Shown: one piece after another, positions 11,357 through 24,073 of the stretch
How positions within the stretch are numbered: the stretch's first letter is position 1
Layout: each line of letters begins with the position of its first letter
Assembly: GCF_029633865.1 (NCBI RefSeq)
Contig: NC_079214.1
Location: 20,366,950-20,430,949, forward strand
Reading direction: 5' to 3'
Length of the DNA: 64,000 nt
DNA from: Lampris incognitus
Lineage: Eukaryota > Chordata > Actinopteri > Lampriformes > Lampridae
Translations under genes and position numbers: made by a program
Notes under the pieces: generated by a model
What the model was told of the DNA's origin: nothing
Databases searched by the model: none
What the model saw: the letters and a program-made list of their open reading frames with translations, nothing else

Positions 11357-12553
11357 CACTACCGTTCAAAAGTTTGGGATCACCCAAACAATTTTGTGTT
11401 TTCCATGAAAAGTCACACTTATTCACCACCATATGTTGTGAAATGAATAGAAAATAGAGTCAAGACATTGACAAGGTTAGAAATAATGATTTGTATTTGA
11501 AATAAGATTTTTTTTACATCAAACTTTGCTTTCGTCAAAGAATCCTCCATTTGCAGCAATTACAGCATTGCAGACCTTTGGCATTCTAGCTGTTAATTTG
11601 TTGAGGTAATCTGGAGAAATTGCACCCCACGCTTCCAGAAGCAGCTCCCACAAGTTGGATTGGTTGGATGGGCACTTCTTTGAGCAGATTGAGTTTCTGG
11701 AGCATCACATTTGTGGGGTCAATTAAACGCTCAAAATGGCCAGAAAAAGAGAACTTTCATCTGAAACTCGACAGTCTATTCTTGTTCTTAGAAATGAAGG
11801 CTATTCCATGCGAGAAATTGCTAAGAAATTGAAGATTTCCTACACCGGTGTGTACTACTCCCTTCAGAGGACAGCACAAACAGGCTCTAACCAGAGTAGA
11901 AAAAGAAGTGGGAGGCCGCGTTGCACAACTGAGCAAGAAGATAAGTACATTAGAGTCTCTAGTTTGAGAAACAGACACCTCACAGGTCCCCAACTGGCAT
12001 CTTCATTAAATAGTACCTGTTAGAGCCTGTTTGTGCTGTCCTCTGAAGGGAGTAGTACACACCGGTGTAGGAAATCTTCAATTTCTTAGCAATTTCTCGC
12101 ATGGAATAGCCTTCATTTCTAAGAACAAGAATAGACTGTCGAGTTTCAGATGAAAGTTCTCTTTTTCTGGCCATTTTGAGCGTTTAATTGACCCCACAAA
12201 TGTGATGCTCCAGAAACTCAATCTGCTCAAAGAAGTGCCCATCCAACCAATCCAACATGTGGGAGCTGCTTCTGGAAGCGTGGGGTGCAATTTCTCCAGA
12301 TTACCTCAACAAATTAACAGCTAGAATGCCAAAGGTCTGCAATGCTGTAATTGCTGCAAATGGAGGATTCTTTAACGAAAGCAAAGTTTGATGTAAAAAA
12401 AATCTTATTTCAAATAAAAATCATTATTTCTAACCTTGTCAATGTCTTGACTCTATTTTCTATTCATTTCACAACATATGGTGGTGAATAAGTGTGACTT
12501 TTCATGGAAAACACAAAATTGTTTGGGTGATCCCAAACTTTTGAACGGTAGTG
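11357..12553. mobile_element. Tc1-derived foldback element: 535-bp inverted arms around a 127-bp loop
   Basis: Left arm 11357-11891 and right arm 12019-12553 are inverted copies of the same 5' part of a Tc1-like element, beginning CACTACCGTTCAAAAGTTTG and flanked by TA on both sides. I compared the arms by eye and found only a handful of mismatches (for example near 11653, 11538 and 11489). Each arm holds the start of a transposase, MARKRELSSETRQSILVL, with a helix-turn-helix. On the plus strand the frame runs 11736-12023 (95 residues) through the loop and then into antisense sequence. The loop is the continuation of the transposase (RKRSGRPRCTTEQEDKY). No catalytic domain is present. The element sits between two inverted Penelope-like fragments. 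Confidence 0.9.
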
Positions 12554-12559
12554 TATATA

Positions 12560-12579
12560 TATACATATATATATTCCGC

Positions 12580-12617
<38 letters not shown>

Positions 12618-12670
12618 ATTCTTGTATAAGAATATATATATACGTATATCTTTTATATATATATATATTG
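12560..12670. repeat. (TA)n/(TG)n low-complexity cluster
   Basis: Alternating TATA and TGTG dinucleotide tracts immediately right of the Tc1 foldback, running to the Penelope-like fragment. Confidence 0.8.
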
Positions 12671-12685
12671 ATTTATTTGTTTGTT

Positions 12686-12756
12686 TATTAAGAATCTTAA
12701 TATTCCATTCCTCATTTGTTGAGGACTTTTATCAACACCATTGACGGTTTCTGAAA
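12686..12756 (-). mobile_element. Penelope-like terminal fragment (copy 2, inverted)
   Basis: Reverse complement of copy 1, including CCTCATTTGTTGAGGACTTT and CAACACCATTGACGG. It also carries AATCTTAATATTCC, seen inverted at copy 4 (14640-14665). It lies just outside the Tc1 foldback and is flanked by (TA)n on its left and (TATC)n on its right. Confidence 0.5.
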
Positions 12757-12765
12757 AACAAAACA

Positions 12766-12768
<3 letters not shown>

Positions 12769-12840
<72 letters not shown>
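12769..12840. repeat. (TATC)n tetranucleotide followed by (TA)n
   Basis: About 11 CTAT/TATC units (12769-12812) run straight into (TA)n up to 12840. The tract separates Penelope-like copy 2 from the hammerhead-bearing copy 3. Confidence 0.92.
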
Positions 12841-12844
<4 letters not shown>

Positions 12845-12925
12845 CCTGTGAGTCAAGTAAATTCTTTATGAGACAGTACAAGCCTGTTTCATGCCGTAAG
12901 CAATCATCAGCTGTCAAATATATAC
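12838..12925 (-). mobile_element. Penelope-like terminal fragment with hammerhead core (copy 3)
   Basis: On the minus strand this reads a hammerhead-type core (see the ncRNA entry), then TCATAAAGAATTTACTTGAC and TCACAGGATT. The stretch AAAGAATTTACTTGACTCAC is shared with the fragment at 53150-53179. Penelope-like retroelements are known to carry hammerhead ribozymes in their terminal repeats, which is the main ground for the family assignment. The Tc1 element at 12937 inserted just to its right. Confidence 0.55.
12865..12912 (-). ncRNA. Hammerhead ribozyme-like core
   Basis: Minus-strand order: CTGATGA (12910-12904), a short stem II TGC/GCA with loop TTACG, GAAAC (12890-12886), a stem III ACAG/CTGT with a 7-base loop, and the GTC cleavage triplet ending at 12872. 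All conserved core elements are present in the right order for a type I hammerhead. The base pair closing stem II next to the core is a U-U mismatch, and stem I is not convincingly formed by the adjacent sequence, so this copy is probably weak or dead. Confidence 0.55.
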
Positions 12926-12936
12926 ATATATATATA

Positions 12937-14578
<1,642 letters not shown>

Positions 14579-14589
14579 TATAGTGGGTT

Positions 14590-14664
14590 TTTTTTTTCGG
14601 AAACAGTCAATGGTGTTGATAAAAGTCCTCAAAAAATTAGGAGCAGAATATTAAGATTCTTTAA

Positions 14665-14711
<47 letters not shown>
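14590..14711 (+). mobile_element. Penelope-like terminal fragment (copy 4) and (TA)n tail
   Basis: Reads CGGAAACAGTCAATGGTGTT and AAAGTCCTCAAAAAATTAGG, then AATATTAAGATTCTTTAAG and (TA)n to 14711. It is in the same orientation as copy 1 and inverted to copy 2, immediately right of the Tc1 transposon. Confidence 0.5.
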
Positions 14712-15148
<437 letters not shown>

Positions 15149-15269
15149 CCTGTGGAGTGTATTTTTAGACACGAGCAGATGCTGGTGTATCACGTCTGGT
15201 GTGACGTCGCCCGCTTCTCCGTTTTTGTCAGCTGACTGGATCTCCACTCTGCTCAGACGTCAAGGCATT

Positions 15270-15840
15270 CATGGAGAGGTGTGTGTGTGGGGGGGTGGGG
15301 CTGGTACAGGAAAAAGTCATATAAAGGTAAAGGGGAAAAAATGTGAGGGTGAGCGAGAGGCGAAAGAGATGGGGTAAGAGCAAAAAGTTTAAAAAATGGA
15401 CAAGGGAGGATGGGCTGAAGTGGGAAAGAAATTACAAGAAAAGGCATGAAGGAGAGGGAGGAGGGGGGGGTTGCAAGGAGGAGCGGCGGTGTAAGACTAT
15501 CTTGTAAAAGGTGGAGGAAAAAAATTGTAAAACGTGGAGGAAAAAAAAGACGAAATTAGAGAAAAGTGGAAGACATGGTAAACCCAGAAAGGGGAGAGAC
15601 TAGAGAGGAAAGGAGGAGACGATGAGGGTGGAAAGGAGGGGAAAAGGGCACACGAACAGAGCAAGATGCAGCAACGGACTGACAGACCAGAGAACGGGAT
15701 TGGACGGAAAAAGAAATGAGATGAAAGACTTTAAGAGAAGAGCAGATGGATGAGGATGAAGGCAAAGAATAAGAGGAGGAGGAGGAGGAGGAGGAAGTGT
15801 AAAGGTGCAGAGGAGGAGAGCGCAGAAGGTGAAACAAGCA
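15270..15840. other. Purine-rich strand, about 570 bp
   Basis: The plus strand is overwhelmingly A and G (AAAGTTTAAAAAATGGACAA, GGAGAGGGAGGAGGGGGGGG, AGAGGAGGAGGAGGAGGAGG). Minus-strand open frames are Ser/Pro/Leu-rich only because of this composition. No gene is recognised. Confidence 0.7.
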
Positions 15841-16460
15841 AGGGCCTGCAGGATCTCTGTCAATGCACGGCGCTTTTCTTCTCTGCAGGTCACAGCTCAT
15901 ACTTCCCTTTCACAACACCTCACTGAGAAGTGTTCATTTGTGCAGTGTTCAGGTTGTGTAGTTTTCCAACTATGTAGATCTGAGAGCCTAGCCGCACTGT
16001 GGTAGAAAGACGTTTCATTTAATCTGCCATTCTGCCACACTTATGTCATAAACACTGGTGATTGTTATATTTTTTTCACTTGATATAAAAGTGTATTTGG
16101 TGTTGCAGTGTTACTCCCCCTGAGTAACTTTCCTGGTCTTTATTTGATGGGGTTTTCTCTCCCAGCCAGAGGGCCTGAACTCACATCACATTGATGATAT
16201 ACAGTCAAAAGAATTACTTTTAGAGGCCTTAATGCTGTCAACTTATGAACGTTTATTATTGGAAAATTGGATGTAAATTACGATAAAACTGTTGGCTTTT
16301 GATTGTGCATCACAGACCGACTAATTTAACGTGTTGCCTCGATATTCATGGCTCTGAATGTCCATCTGTGATTACAATTGCTGGAAAACAAGGAGGTCCA
16401 CACAAATATGCATATAGTATATGCACAGATAGACATAATGACACATCACAAGAAATTACT

Positions 16461-16738
16461 ATCCATTATCCAAACCGCTTATCCTACTCAGGGTCACGGG
16501 GATGCTGGAGCCTATCCCAGCGGTCAGTGGGCAGAAGGCGGGGAGACACCCTGGACAGGTCGCCAGTCCATCACAGGGTCGACACATTCACACCTAGGGA
16601 CAATTTTAGTACGGCCGATTCACCTGACCTACTTGTCTTTGGACTGTGGGAGAAACTGGATCACCCGGAGGAAACCCACACAGACACGGGGAGAACATGC
16701 AAACTCCACACAGACGACTCGGGATGACCCCCAAGGTT
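16461..16738 (-). mobile_element. SINE family B, lacking the tRNA head
   Basis: From ATCCATTATCCAAACCGCTT to GAGAACATGCAAACTCCACA in reverse sense. The tRNA-like head is missing or unrecognisable. Confidence 0.85.
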
Positions 16739-16831
16739 GGACAACCCCACAAAATTCCACAATTCATTTATTTTTTCAAATTTGTATATTTATTTATTTG
16801 GATTTATATATGTATGTATGTATATACATAA

Positions 16832-16837
<6 letters not shown>

Positions 16838-16870
<33 letters not shown>
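16838..16870. repeat. (CA)n microsatellite
   Basis: About 16 CA units directly before the Tc1-like end at 16869. Confidence 0.92.
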
Positions 16871-16872
<2 letters not shown>

Positions 16873-17128
16873 GGATATAAAAAGCCTACACATCCTTGTT
16901 AAAATGGAGGGAATCATGAATAGCTCCAAATACCAGTCGATTTTTTTACGCAAAACCTTCAGGCATCTGCTTGCAAGCTAAAGATGAAGAGGAATTTCAC
17001 CTTTCAGCACGACAGTGACCCAAAGCATGCATCCAAATCAACAAAGGAGTGGCTTCACCAAAAGAAGATCGACATTTTGGAATGGCTCAGCCAGAGCCCA
17101 GAACTGAATCCAACTGAAAACTCATTTT
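16869..17128 (+). mobile_element. Tc1-like transposase remnant
   Basis: The end CAGTGGATATAAAAAGCCTA lies right after a (CA)n tract. After a deletion the frame [42 protein letters not shown] appears (to 17123). This is the region between the second Asp and the Glu of a Tc1 transposase. The remainder is missing. Confidence 0.8.
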
Positions 17129-17884
17129 TTCTTTTTATTTCGTTTTTGTTATTTTATTCTATCACAAGAAATGACAATAAAAAAATAATAATCAGACAAA
17201 ATATGACAATATCAGGAAAACATGTCATAACACAAATTTCAAAAAGACAAAAAATACAGTTGCTACTCTGGGTAAGCAGAAGACGTGGGCTCATTGGAGC
17301 ATCATCACATTTAAAAACAGAACCTGAATATCAAAAAAATCGGTTTCTTGTGTGGGGACACATTACCCCGAACACTGAGAGGCACCCTAGTCAGCCAGCT
17401 GCCTAATTCACCTATGCCAAAAGCTGCCTATGGCAGCAAGTATACACACATTTGTATGCAGCACCGTGCTCCACTGTGACTTGATTTCAGGCAAATTCAT
17501 TTTCATTGGAGGTATGCCACTGCCTTTATAGGATAGCCAGTGTCTTTGAGGGGAGCGGTAGTGAAGCACTATCATTTCCAAGAAAAATAAAAATCAGGAA
17601 TATTCATGTTCCAACACTTATCCTGGCTTGATTTGTCCAACAAAAAGTACCTTAATATGGTACCCCTTGTCAAAGAATATACCTGTTGTCTAGTGCCCTT
17701 TTGTGCCCTGTCCGTCTGTGCCAAAAAAAAGCTGTACTTTTTTAGCAATTTGTGTTTTATGATCTAAACATCATACATTGTATGATATCATATATAATAT
17801 TTTTTAGTTGACTAGTATATTTTTTTCATTTCAGCACTGCTTTCTATTTTTTCATATTAATTTTTTGCATATCAATTTACAATT

Positions 17885-18063
17885 ACATTTTCATTCAGCA
17901 TACGCTTCTATCCAAGGCGACGTGCATCTGAGAGGTAGTATGGCTTGTATAGCATTAGTCTAAGACACAGATTCTCACCGGAGACTCGTCCCAACCGGGG
18001 TTAAAACCCCCAATCTCCAGTGGGAAAGCCGGCGTGCTTACCTACTGAGCTATCCAGCTACCA
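17885..18063 (-). mobile_element. SINE family F, tRNA-derived
   Basis: Minus strand head GGTAGCTGGATAGCTCAGTA with box A, GGGGTTTTAACCCCGGTTGG in the box B position, and at the far end a core related to GACGCTTTTATCCAAAGCGA (here CGCTTCTATCCAAGGCGACG at 17906-17925). The same core recurs at 44310-44365. Confidence 0.6.
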
Positions 18064-18069
18064 TTATGC

Positions 18070-19905
18070 ATATTTATTTATACCAACACTGATTTAGGAC
18101 ATCCACCCACCTATCTCTATACAGTACTCAAGGACATAAACTTCACCAAGGTTTTCCACAATCTACAGTACATCCAACACAGGAAGAGACAGGATTAAGG
18201 AGCTTTTCCTTTGTAAGAGTAACATATGGTTTTTACTGGAAATCCACAGAAAATCCATTACTTAGTTTGTGAAACAGTAGCTGCGACTTTGGCTAACTCA
18301 AAGCCATGCATGTCAGCGATGTTTGTTTGTAATGTAGTAAGCATTCAAAGCATGCATTATTGCCTGCAAGTATAACATGTAATTGCTTCGTGCAAGCCCT
18401 TCACATTTTGAACATTTAATTCTCAAGACTTGACATTTGGAAGCCTCCACTATGATAAAGAGGAGATCGACTATTATTAATTTCTCTTGTGACATTATAC
18501 CCCTCACTGTCTTGTGCAGCAAGTAATATGCATGAGGTATTTCCAGCATCTTCTAAGGATTCGACCACATGCCCCTCTCAAGAAATCTGCATTTACAAGC
18601 TAAAAATCGTAGAAGAAACAAATAACTTCTAGTCTCTTTTTGACCTCAAGCAATATGAGAGGGAAATTTCTTAGATATCAAAGCCCAACATTGACAATAG
18701 TGGCTGTCAACAAGTGAGTCGGGACCCAGATTTGTCCTGCTTGAGGATTAGACGGGGCTGTGGTGTTTGCAGCACGATATGAATGTAGAACATAATGACT
18801 TCTGTGTCATACGGGCAAGGCTTTTATACAATTTCGTGTATTTAACTCAACAATGGTTTGTTTTACGCATCCTTGCATTCACCTTTTAGAGAAAATTCAA
18901 CAGACTTCTCAAATGAAGTAACTGCACATTTGTCATCATTTACATTTATAAGCCAATAGTGAAGAAATCCCGCAAGATGACGCAAGACACCAAACAGAGT
19001 TCCAGTTCACAGCATCAGGACTCATCACAAACCCTAAGCTCCCATGGACCAGCACTTCACCAAGTGGCAAATTAACCTTCAATTTCTGCAATCCAAGAGA
19101 TCCTACAGATTAAATACCCCATATTGGAGAGGCACTGGTCCTTAGCCATAATTACTATTTTTAACCAATTTAGAATTTTTTTTTGTGAAATCAGGTTTAC
19201 AACAGTTGAATATCAAGTAACTGCTCTGCATAAACCTCCCACCTCTTTGTGGACATATTATATACAATGCCTTTGGAAATTTCTGCTCTAGCCAATGTGA
19301 TTGTAATCAGATTAGTCAACAAAACAACTGACATTAAGAACTTTCAATATGTGAAAACAATGGAGACTATGTTGATAAAGCACATTAAAAGAGAGGCAGA
19401 TCACACCAGAGTAGTCAGCATATCCTCCAAAAATAAGGAAATACCTTAGTTAACCCTGTTCCTCAGCACGCTGGGTGGTGTTTGTGAAGCACAAACATCT
19501 TTATCATCTCCATGAAAGACTTTAGAGATGTGTTTAAATGGGGGACAGGTTTTTCAAGAGCCACTCAGCAAGCCACTGACACTTATGAAGTGTTTTAACA
19601 CATTGCCAGTCACATCATGCACAACATAGAAACCTTGCAGTGGTTTACAAAATCAAAAACATTTATGATGAGCACCATGACTTGCTGAACAACTAAACTG
19701 GTTATTCTATATACCCATAAGAAATACATAGTTAATGCCTATACATTAATTCATGTATAGGCATTAACTATGGAGAAACACAGTATGTCCAAACACCTAC
19801 ACGTTACTGAAGGCCTATCTGTTGTAATGATCAAGGCAAACATGAAAGACACAGAATAGCACACAGCAATGTGTCATGTTGCATTTTAAGGCTTAAAAAG
19901 CCCTA
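18070..19905. other. Intronic, largely unique-looking sequence
   Basis: Apart from the palindrome at 19727-19772 I see no repeat family and no coding exon. Confidence 0.55.
19727..19772. repeat. Perfect 20-bp palindrome
   Basis: CATAGTTAATGCCTATACAT (19727-19746), spacer TAATTC, then its exact complement (19753-19772). No larger element is recognisable around it. Confidence 0.9.
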
Positions 19906-19923
19906 GATGAAAATCATGAATTG

Positions 19924-20574
19924 AGGCGCAAGAAGTGGAATGGTCAGGATGCAAGGGGTAGAGGTGACGAAGGCGGATGAGTTTAAATACTTGGGGTCAA
20001 CTTTTCAAAGTAACGGGGAGTGTAGAAGAGCGGTGAAGAAGAGAGTGCAGGCAGGGTGGAGTGGGTAAAGAAGACTGTCAGGAGTGATTTGCGACAGGAG
20101 GGTTCCAGGAAGAGTTAAAGGGAAGGTTTACAAGATGGTTGTGAGACCACCTATGTTGTAGGGGGTTTTGGAGATGATGGCACTGATGAAAAGACAGGAG
20201 GCGGAGCTGGAGGTGACAGAGTTGAAGATGCTAATATTTTCATTGAGAGTGACAAAGAAGGGAAGCATTAGGAACGAGTATATTAGAGGAACAGCTCAGG
20301 TTGGATGGCTTGGAGAAAAAGCAAGAGAGGCAAATTGAGATGGTTTGGACATGTACGAAGGAGAGATTCTGGGGATATTGGGAGAAGGATGCTGAATATG
20401 GAGCTGCCAGGGAAGAGGGAAACAGAAAGGCCAAAGAGAAGGTTTATGGATGTGGTAAGAGAGGACATGCAGGTGGCTGACATGACAGAGGAAGATGCAG
20501 AGGACAGGAAGAGATGGAAAGGAACGATCCACTGTGGCGACCCCTAACGGCAGCAGCCAAAATTAAAAGTAGGA
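19924..20574 (+). mobile_element. RTE-like LINE 3' fragment with 18-bp target-site duplication (copy 2)
   Basis: 3' end of the same LINE family: LNMELPGKRETERPKRR and FMDVVREDMQVADMTEEDAE, ending GACCCCTAACGGCAGCAGCC. It is flanked by perfect direct repeats GATGAAAATCATGAATTG at 19906-19923 and 20575-20592, so this is a 5'-truncated retroposition of 651 bp. Confidence 0.92.
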
Positions 20575-20592
20575 GATGAAAATCATGAATTG

Positions 20593-21730
20593 GTACTGAA
20601 TTCAACAGGGCATAAGCATCTTCTATTGTGAAGCTGAGGTTTACTTGGTCCAATGTCTTTTCGTCTTTGTTTTGTAATATTTAGCGGCAACCCTTGTCTC
20701 AGAGAACTGATATCACAATGGCTTATCACAAACTGTGAAAAAATAATAATGTTGACGTAGTGATGCTGTAACCTACAAATCTGGACAATGCGGACGGACA
20801 TAAAGATTCGCCTTGAAGGACAATTCTGTCTGTTTAGAACTTGGGTTTTATTTTCATTAGTTTTTGCCATTGTGAATTTTGGGTATGATCATTTTACTTT
20901 CCAGCTTCATTTTGGAGCTTTTGGATAAGGTACCACAGCTGGACACAGCTTTACAACGACGTCTTACCGTGCAACTGAACACGAGCATCAGACATGTTTT
21001 AACAAGTCCAGTTTAACCCAATTACCTAAACCTTGTATTCGGAAATGAAACCAAAAGGGAAAGTTAAAAGTTATTACCCAAAATCTCCGATACCTACCAT
21101 CAGTGGTTGATCACTACTTCCTGGTTCAACACGCAGAAATGACCAGCTTATACTTAACGTGGGTAGTAGCACACATCAACTAACTACCCTGCTATTGCAG
21201 TTGAGAAGGTAATATATAATGTGAAATCATGTACAAAGTCTAAATGAGGCACTAGATTTTTGTTGCTGCTGCTGTTGGAAAGACAGGTTTAAAGTGAAGT
21301 AGAACACTTTTTTTTTTTTTGCTTTAACTTGAAGTAAATGTTGATTGCACAGTATAATGGCTATAGAATAATGACACTGTCAGCGTTTATAGTGGTTCTC
21401 TATACGCCTTGTTTTCGATATGCAATGCTGTCTGCCACCCGGCACGATTTTTCCCGGCAAATCGATTTACGGCACAGGAAGTGCGTCAACCACCCAGTAG
21501 TGGACTAGGTTATAGCACACAATGGAGCAACAGAAGTAATTGTTGTTTCAGTAGGCTATCTTATAAAGAATGACACACACACGAGTTGCTCAGTGCAGCC
21601 AAGTATAATCAAAGTGTTGTACCATGTTCCTGAGCGCGGGTCATGTGTATCTAAGGTAAACTAGTGGATAGCCGATGGCATCGATCTATCTAGACCCGTA
21701 ACAGTAATTGTGGAAACTACCTGGCAAGAG
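20593..21730. other. Intronic, nothing recognised
   Basis: No coding exon. A T-run lies at about 21309-21320. Confidence 0.5.
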
Positions 21731-22005
21731 CGTCCGGGTAGCGTAGGGATCGCCATGTCGAATCCCCATGTTGCCGCCGGCTTGGTCGGGCGTCCCTACA
21801 GACACAACTGGCCGTGTCTGCGGGTGGACCGGGCATGCACTCTGCGGGTGGGAAGTCGGATGTGGGTATTTGTCCTGGTCGCTGCGCTAGCGCCTCCTCT
21901 GGTCGGTCGGGGCGCTCCCCGGACCGGCAGAGGGGGTGGCGCAGTGACCAGGCGGGACGGCTCGGGGTAATTCGCCAGATACACGTGGGGAGAAAAGGGG
22001 GAAAT
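21731..22005 (+). mobile_element. SINE family A, internally deleted
   Basis: Lacks about 26 bases of the head between box A and box B and lacks the middle body between the 'GGTCGGTCGGGGCGC' and 'GGCAGAGGGGGTGG' segments. A small partial duplication of TCTGCGGGTGG surrounds GACCGGGCATGCAC (21826-21839). Confidence 0.85.
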
Positions 22006-22217
22006 TGAAGAAGAAGAAAAGAACTCTACTCGGCAAAAGAAAAAGAACACAGTTGACGGGGAAAGCAAAGAAGGCGAAGAGGGAGAGTTAATTAAACAAG
22101 AGTGAACTTCGAACCAGCATTCACCCGATGGCGAGAGCTCCGGCACTTAAGAGAGTTCCAAACCGATTTTCAGTTGTCATAATTCTACTGGATCAGTGAG
22201 TAACACAACCTGCCTAT

Positions 22218-23043
22218 AGGGTGACCAGACGTCCCGGTTTGTCCAGGATTGTCCCGATTTCAAGCTGGGTGTCCCGAGTCCCGACAGGTATCTGTAAAAT
22301 AGTAAAATGTCGCGGTTTTCAACATCTGTCCCCCAAATGACCCGGTTTTCACGGCAGTTAAAAAAAATACTGAATATTATATTTGTTTTCAGCGCTTACA
22401 GAGACGTTTCCCGTATTCTGTCCCACTCATTATTACCTAATCCAATCAAAAAACATAAAAAATGCACCACGTGTGTGAATTAAACACTGATTTGTCTGTA
22501 TGTGTGAAGTTTTTTAAAAAAACTCGGCTACTCTAGCCTGTCTTTTGTTGGTAAGAGGGGATAAAAAAATCTTTCAATGTATTGTAACGTGCATGGATAA
22601 GTAGACACGTTGGTCCTTGACCAGCGGATCGGAACTCTTAGTCGACTGGTTAACGTTGTCGCTTGCGGTGTGGGAGCCACCGGTTCGCGTCCCGGCTGTG
22701 GCGGTTCCCGGACTGAAGTGGGATGGTGAGACCGTGAGGTCATTGGAAGCGCGTGCGCCCAGAGACGTGCCGAAGGAGGGGGGTAGAGTAATGTGCATGG
22801 ATAAGTAGACACGTTGGTCCTTGACCAACGGGTCAGACCCTTTAGTCGACTGGTTAACGTTGTCGGTTGCGGAGTGGGAACCACAGGTCCGCGTCTCGGC
22901 TGTGGTGATGGTCTTCCAGACTGCCCTCCCGAATTCGCTACTGTATTATGTCCGGTGAGACAGACAAGCTTGTGAGCGCGTGCACGAACGTGCGGTACAC
23001 TTTTTAGGGTCCCAATTTGGGATTTTGAAAATCTGGTCACTCT
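22218..23043. mobile_element. hAT-like non-autonomous element, tentative
   Basis: Starts GGGTGACCAGACGTCCCGG at 22219 and ends TCTGGTCACTC at 23032-23042, so GAGTGACCAGA-type inverted ends are present. CCTGCCTAT occurs at 22209-22217 and again at 23049-23057, six bases away from the right end, so the target duplication is not exact. It contains the SINE-E dimer. Confidence 0.4.
22589..22930 (+). mobile_element. SINE family E, two head-to-tail tRNA-like units
   Basis: Unit 1 starts GTGCATGGATAAGTAGACAC at 22589 and unit 2 repeats it at 22793, 204 bp later. Both carry box A-like TAGTCGACTGG. Box B is GGTTCGCGTCC in unit 1 and the weaker GGTCCGCGTCT in unit 2. Confidence 0.7.
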
Positions 23044-23074
23044 TCCTGCCTGCCTATTGTAACCAGTTATTTTC

Positions 23075-23165
23075 TTGCCCGGTGCGGGATTCGATACGGG
23101 GTGAACTGCACCACAAGGCGACATCACTAACCGCTCGGCTAAAGGGTCAGACTCGTTAGCCAGGG
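23075..23165 (-). mobile_element. SINE family E-like tRNA head, inverted
   Basis: Minus strand GACCCTTTAGCCGAGCGGTT (box A) and CGTATCGAATCCCGCACC (box B). It shares GACCCTTTAG with unit 2 at 22793 and lies inverted to it. Confidence 0.65.
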
Positions 23166-24070
23166 ACTAACGTGTCTTATTAGTAGTTTACACATTAATT
23201 AATGGGATCATTATGGTTGTTTCTTACTTTGGACAGTAGCCAGACTGCTAGCTGTTAGCCATGTTGCTAATGCTAGCTAACGCTAACAGCCAGAAAACAA
23301 ACCAGGGGCTACAAGGAATGAGCTCGGTGTTATGATGAAGGAAAACACAAACATAGCGGATTATGCTTCTTCACGGAAATGTGTTAACAAAATGTACGTG
23401 TCCAGAGTTGCTAGGCTCTGAGGAAAATCGAAATACATTGTGTTTGTGACAGCGGCGCGAACAATACCACTTCGAAATGCTAGGGGGGGTTAGTCTACTT
23501 AATAATAATCCCGCCTCCATAGCCGAATGGTTACAACACATGCCACATGGTCGCAAATGTTGCCGGTTCGATTCCAGCTGGCGACCTTTGTTGCATGTCA
23601 TACCCCACTCTATCTCTCCCACATTTTCTGTCTGCCGCTACACTTACACTATCTAATAAAGGTATAAAATGCCCATAGTCTCGAAAAATGTCCCCTAGAT
23701 AAATGTCTGTTAGGTTACAATGTTTCACCAAAATAAGGTGACACAATGACGAGCATTTGCAGGAACACAGAAATACAAACGTGTGTCTGTGGCAACACTC
23801 CCGTCAAAGATCTCAAGTGTCACTAAGGTAGTGATGTCTTTTACATCACCCAGCAGCGGTTGGTCCACCGGAGAGGATGAGGAACAAACACTTTTCTTTT
23901 TTTTTCCAGGGTTGTGGTGGACAAACTAGTTAGCTGTTTAGAAATGACTCCTGGAAAGTGCATGCCAAAAAATGAATGCAGTCGGAATCTTCGAGATTGA
24001 TATTTTAAGGCTTGTGATCAGAGGTCATTGTAAAGCTTTCTCCAAGCAATATTCCTGTGTCCAAAATCTC
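23166..24070. other. Sequence left of the nuclease element, mostly unassigned
   Basis: Apart from SINE-D at 23514-23690 it holds GCTAATGCTAGCTAACGCTA (23268-23287), a short-period GCTA-rich stretch, and no coding frame I recognise. Confidence 0.5.
23514..23690 (+). mobile_element. tRNA-derived SINE, family D
   Basis: Head CCTCCATAGCCGAATGG (box A-like TAGCCGAATGG) and GCCGGTTCGATTCC (box B). The body is GCGACCTTTGTTGCATGTCA, with the ending AATAAAGGTATAAAATGCCC. It is not a tRNA gene because the cloverleaf arms do not close and SINE body follows. Confidence 0.75.
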
Positions 24071-24073
24071 CAA

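Noticed and set aside
15556..15900. Ser/Pro-rich minus-strand open frames
   Set aside because: Pure composition effect of the purine-rich plus strand.
22589..23690. tRNA genes
   Set aside because: Box A and box B are present, but acceptor and anticodon stems do not close and SINE bodies follow; they are tRNA-derived SINE heads.
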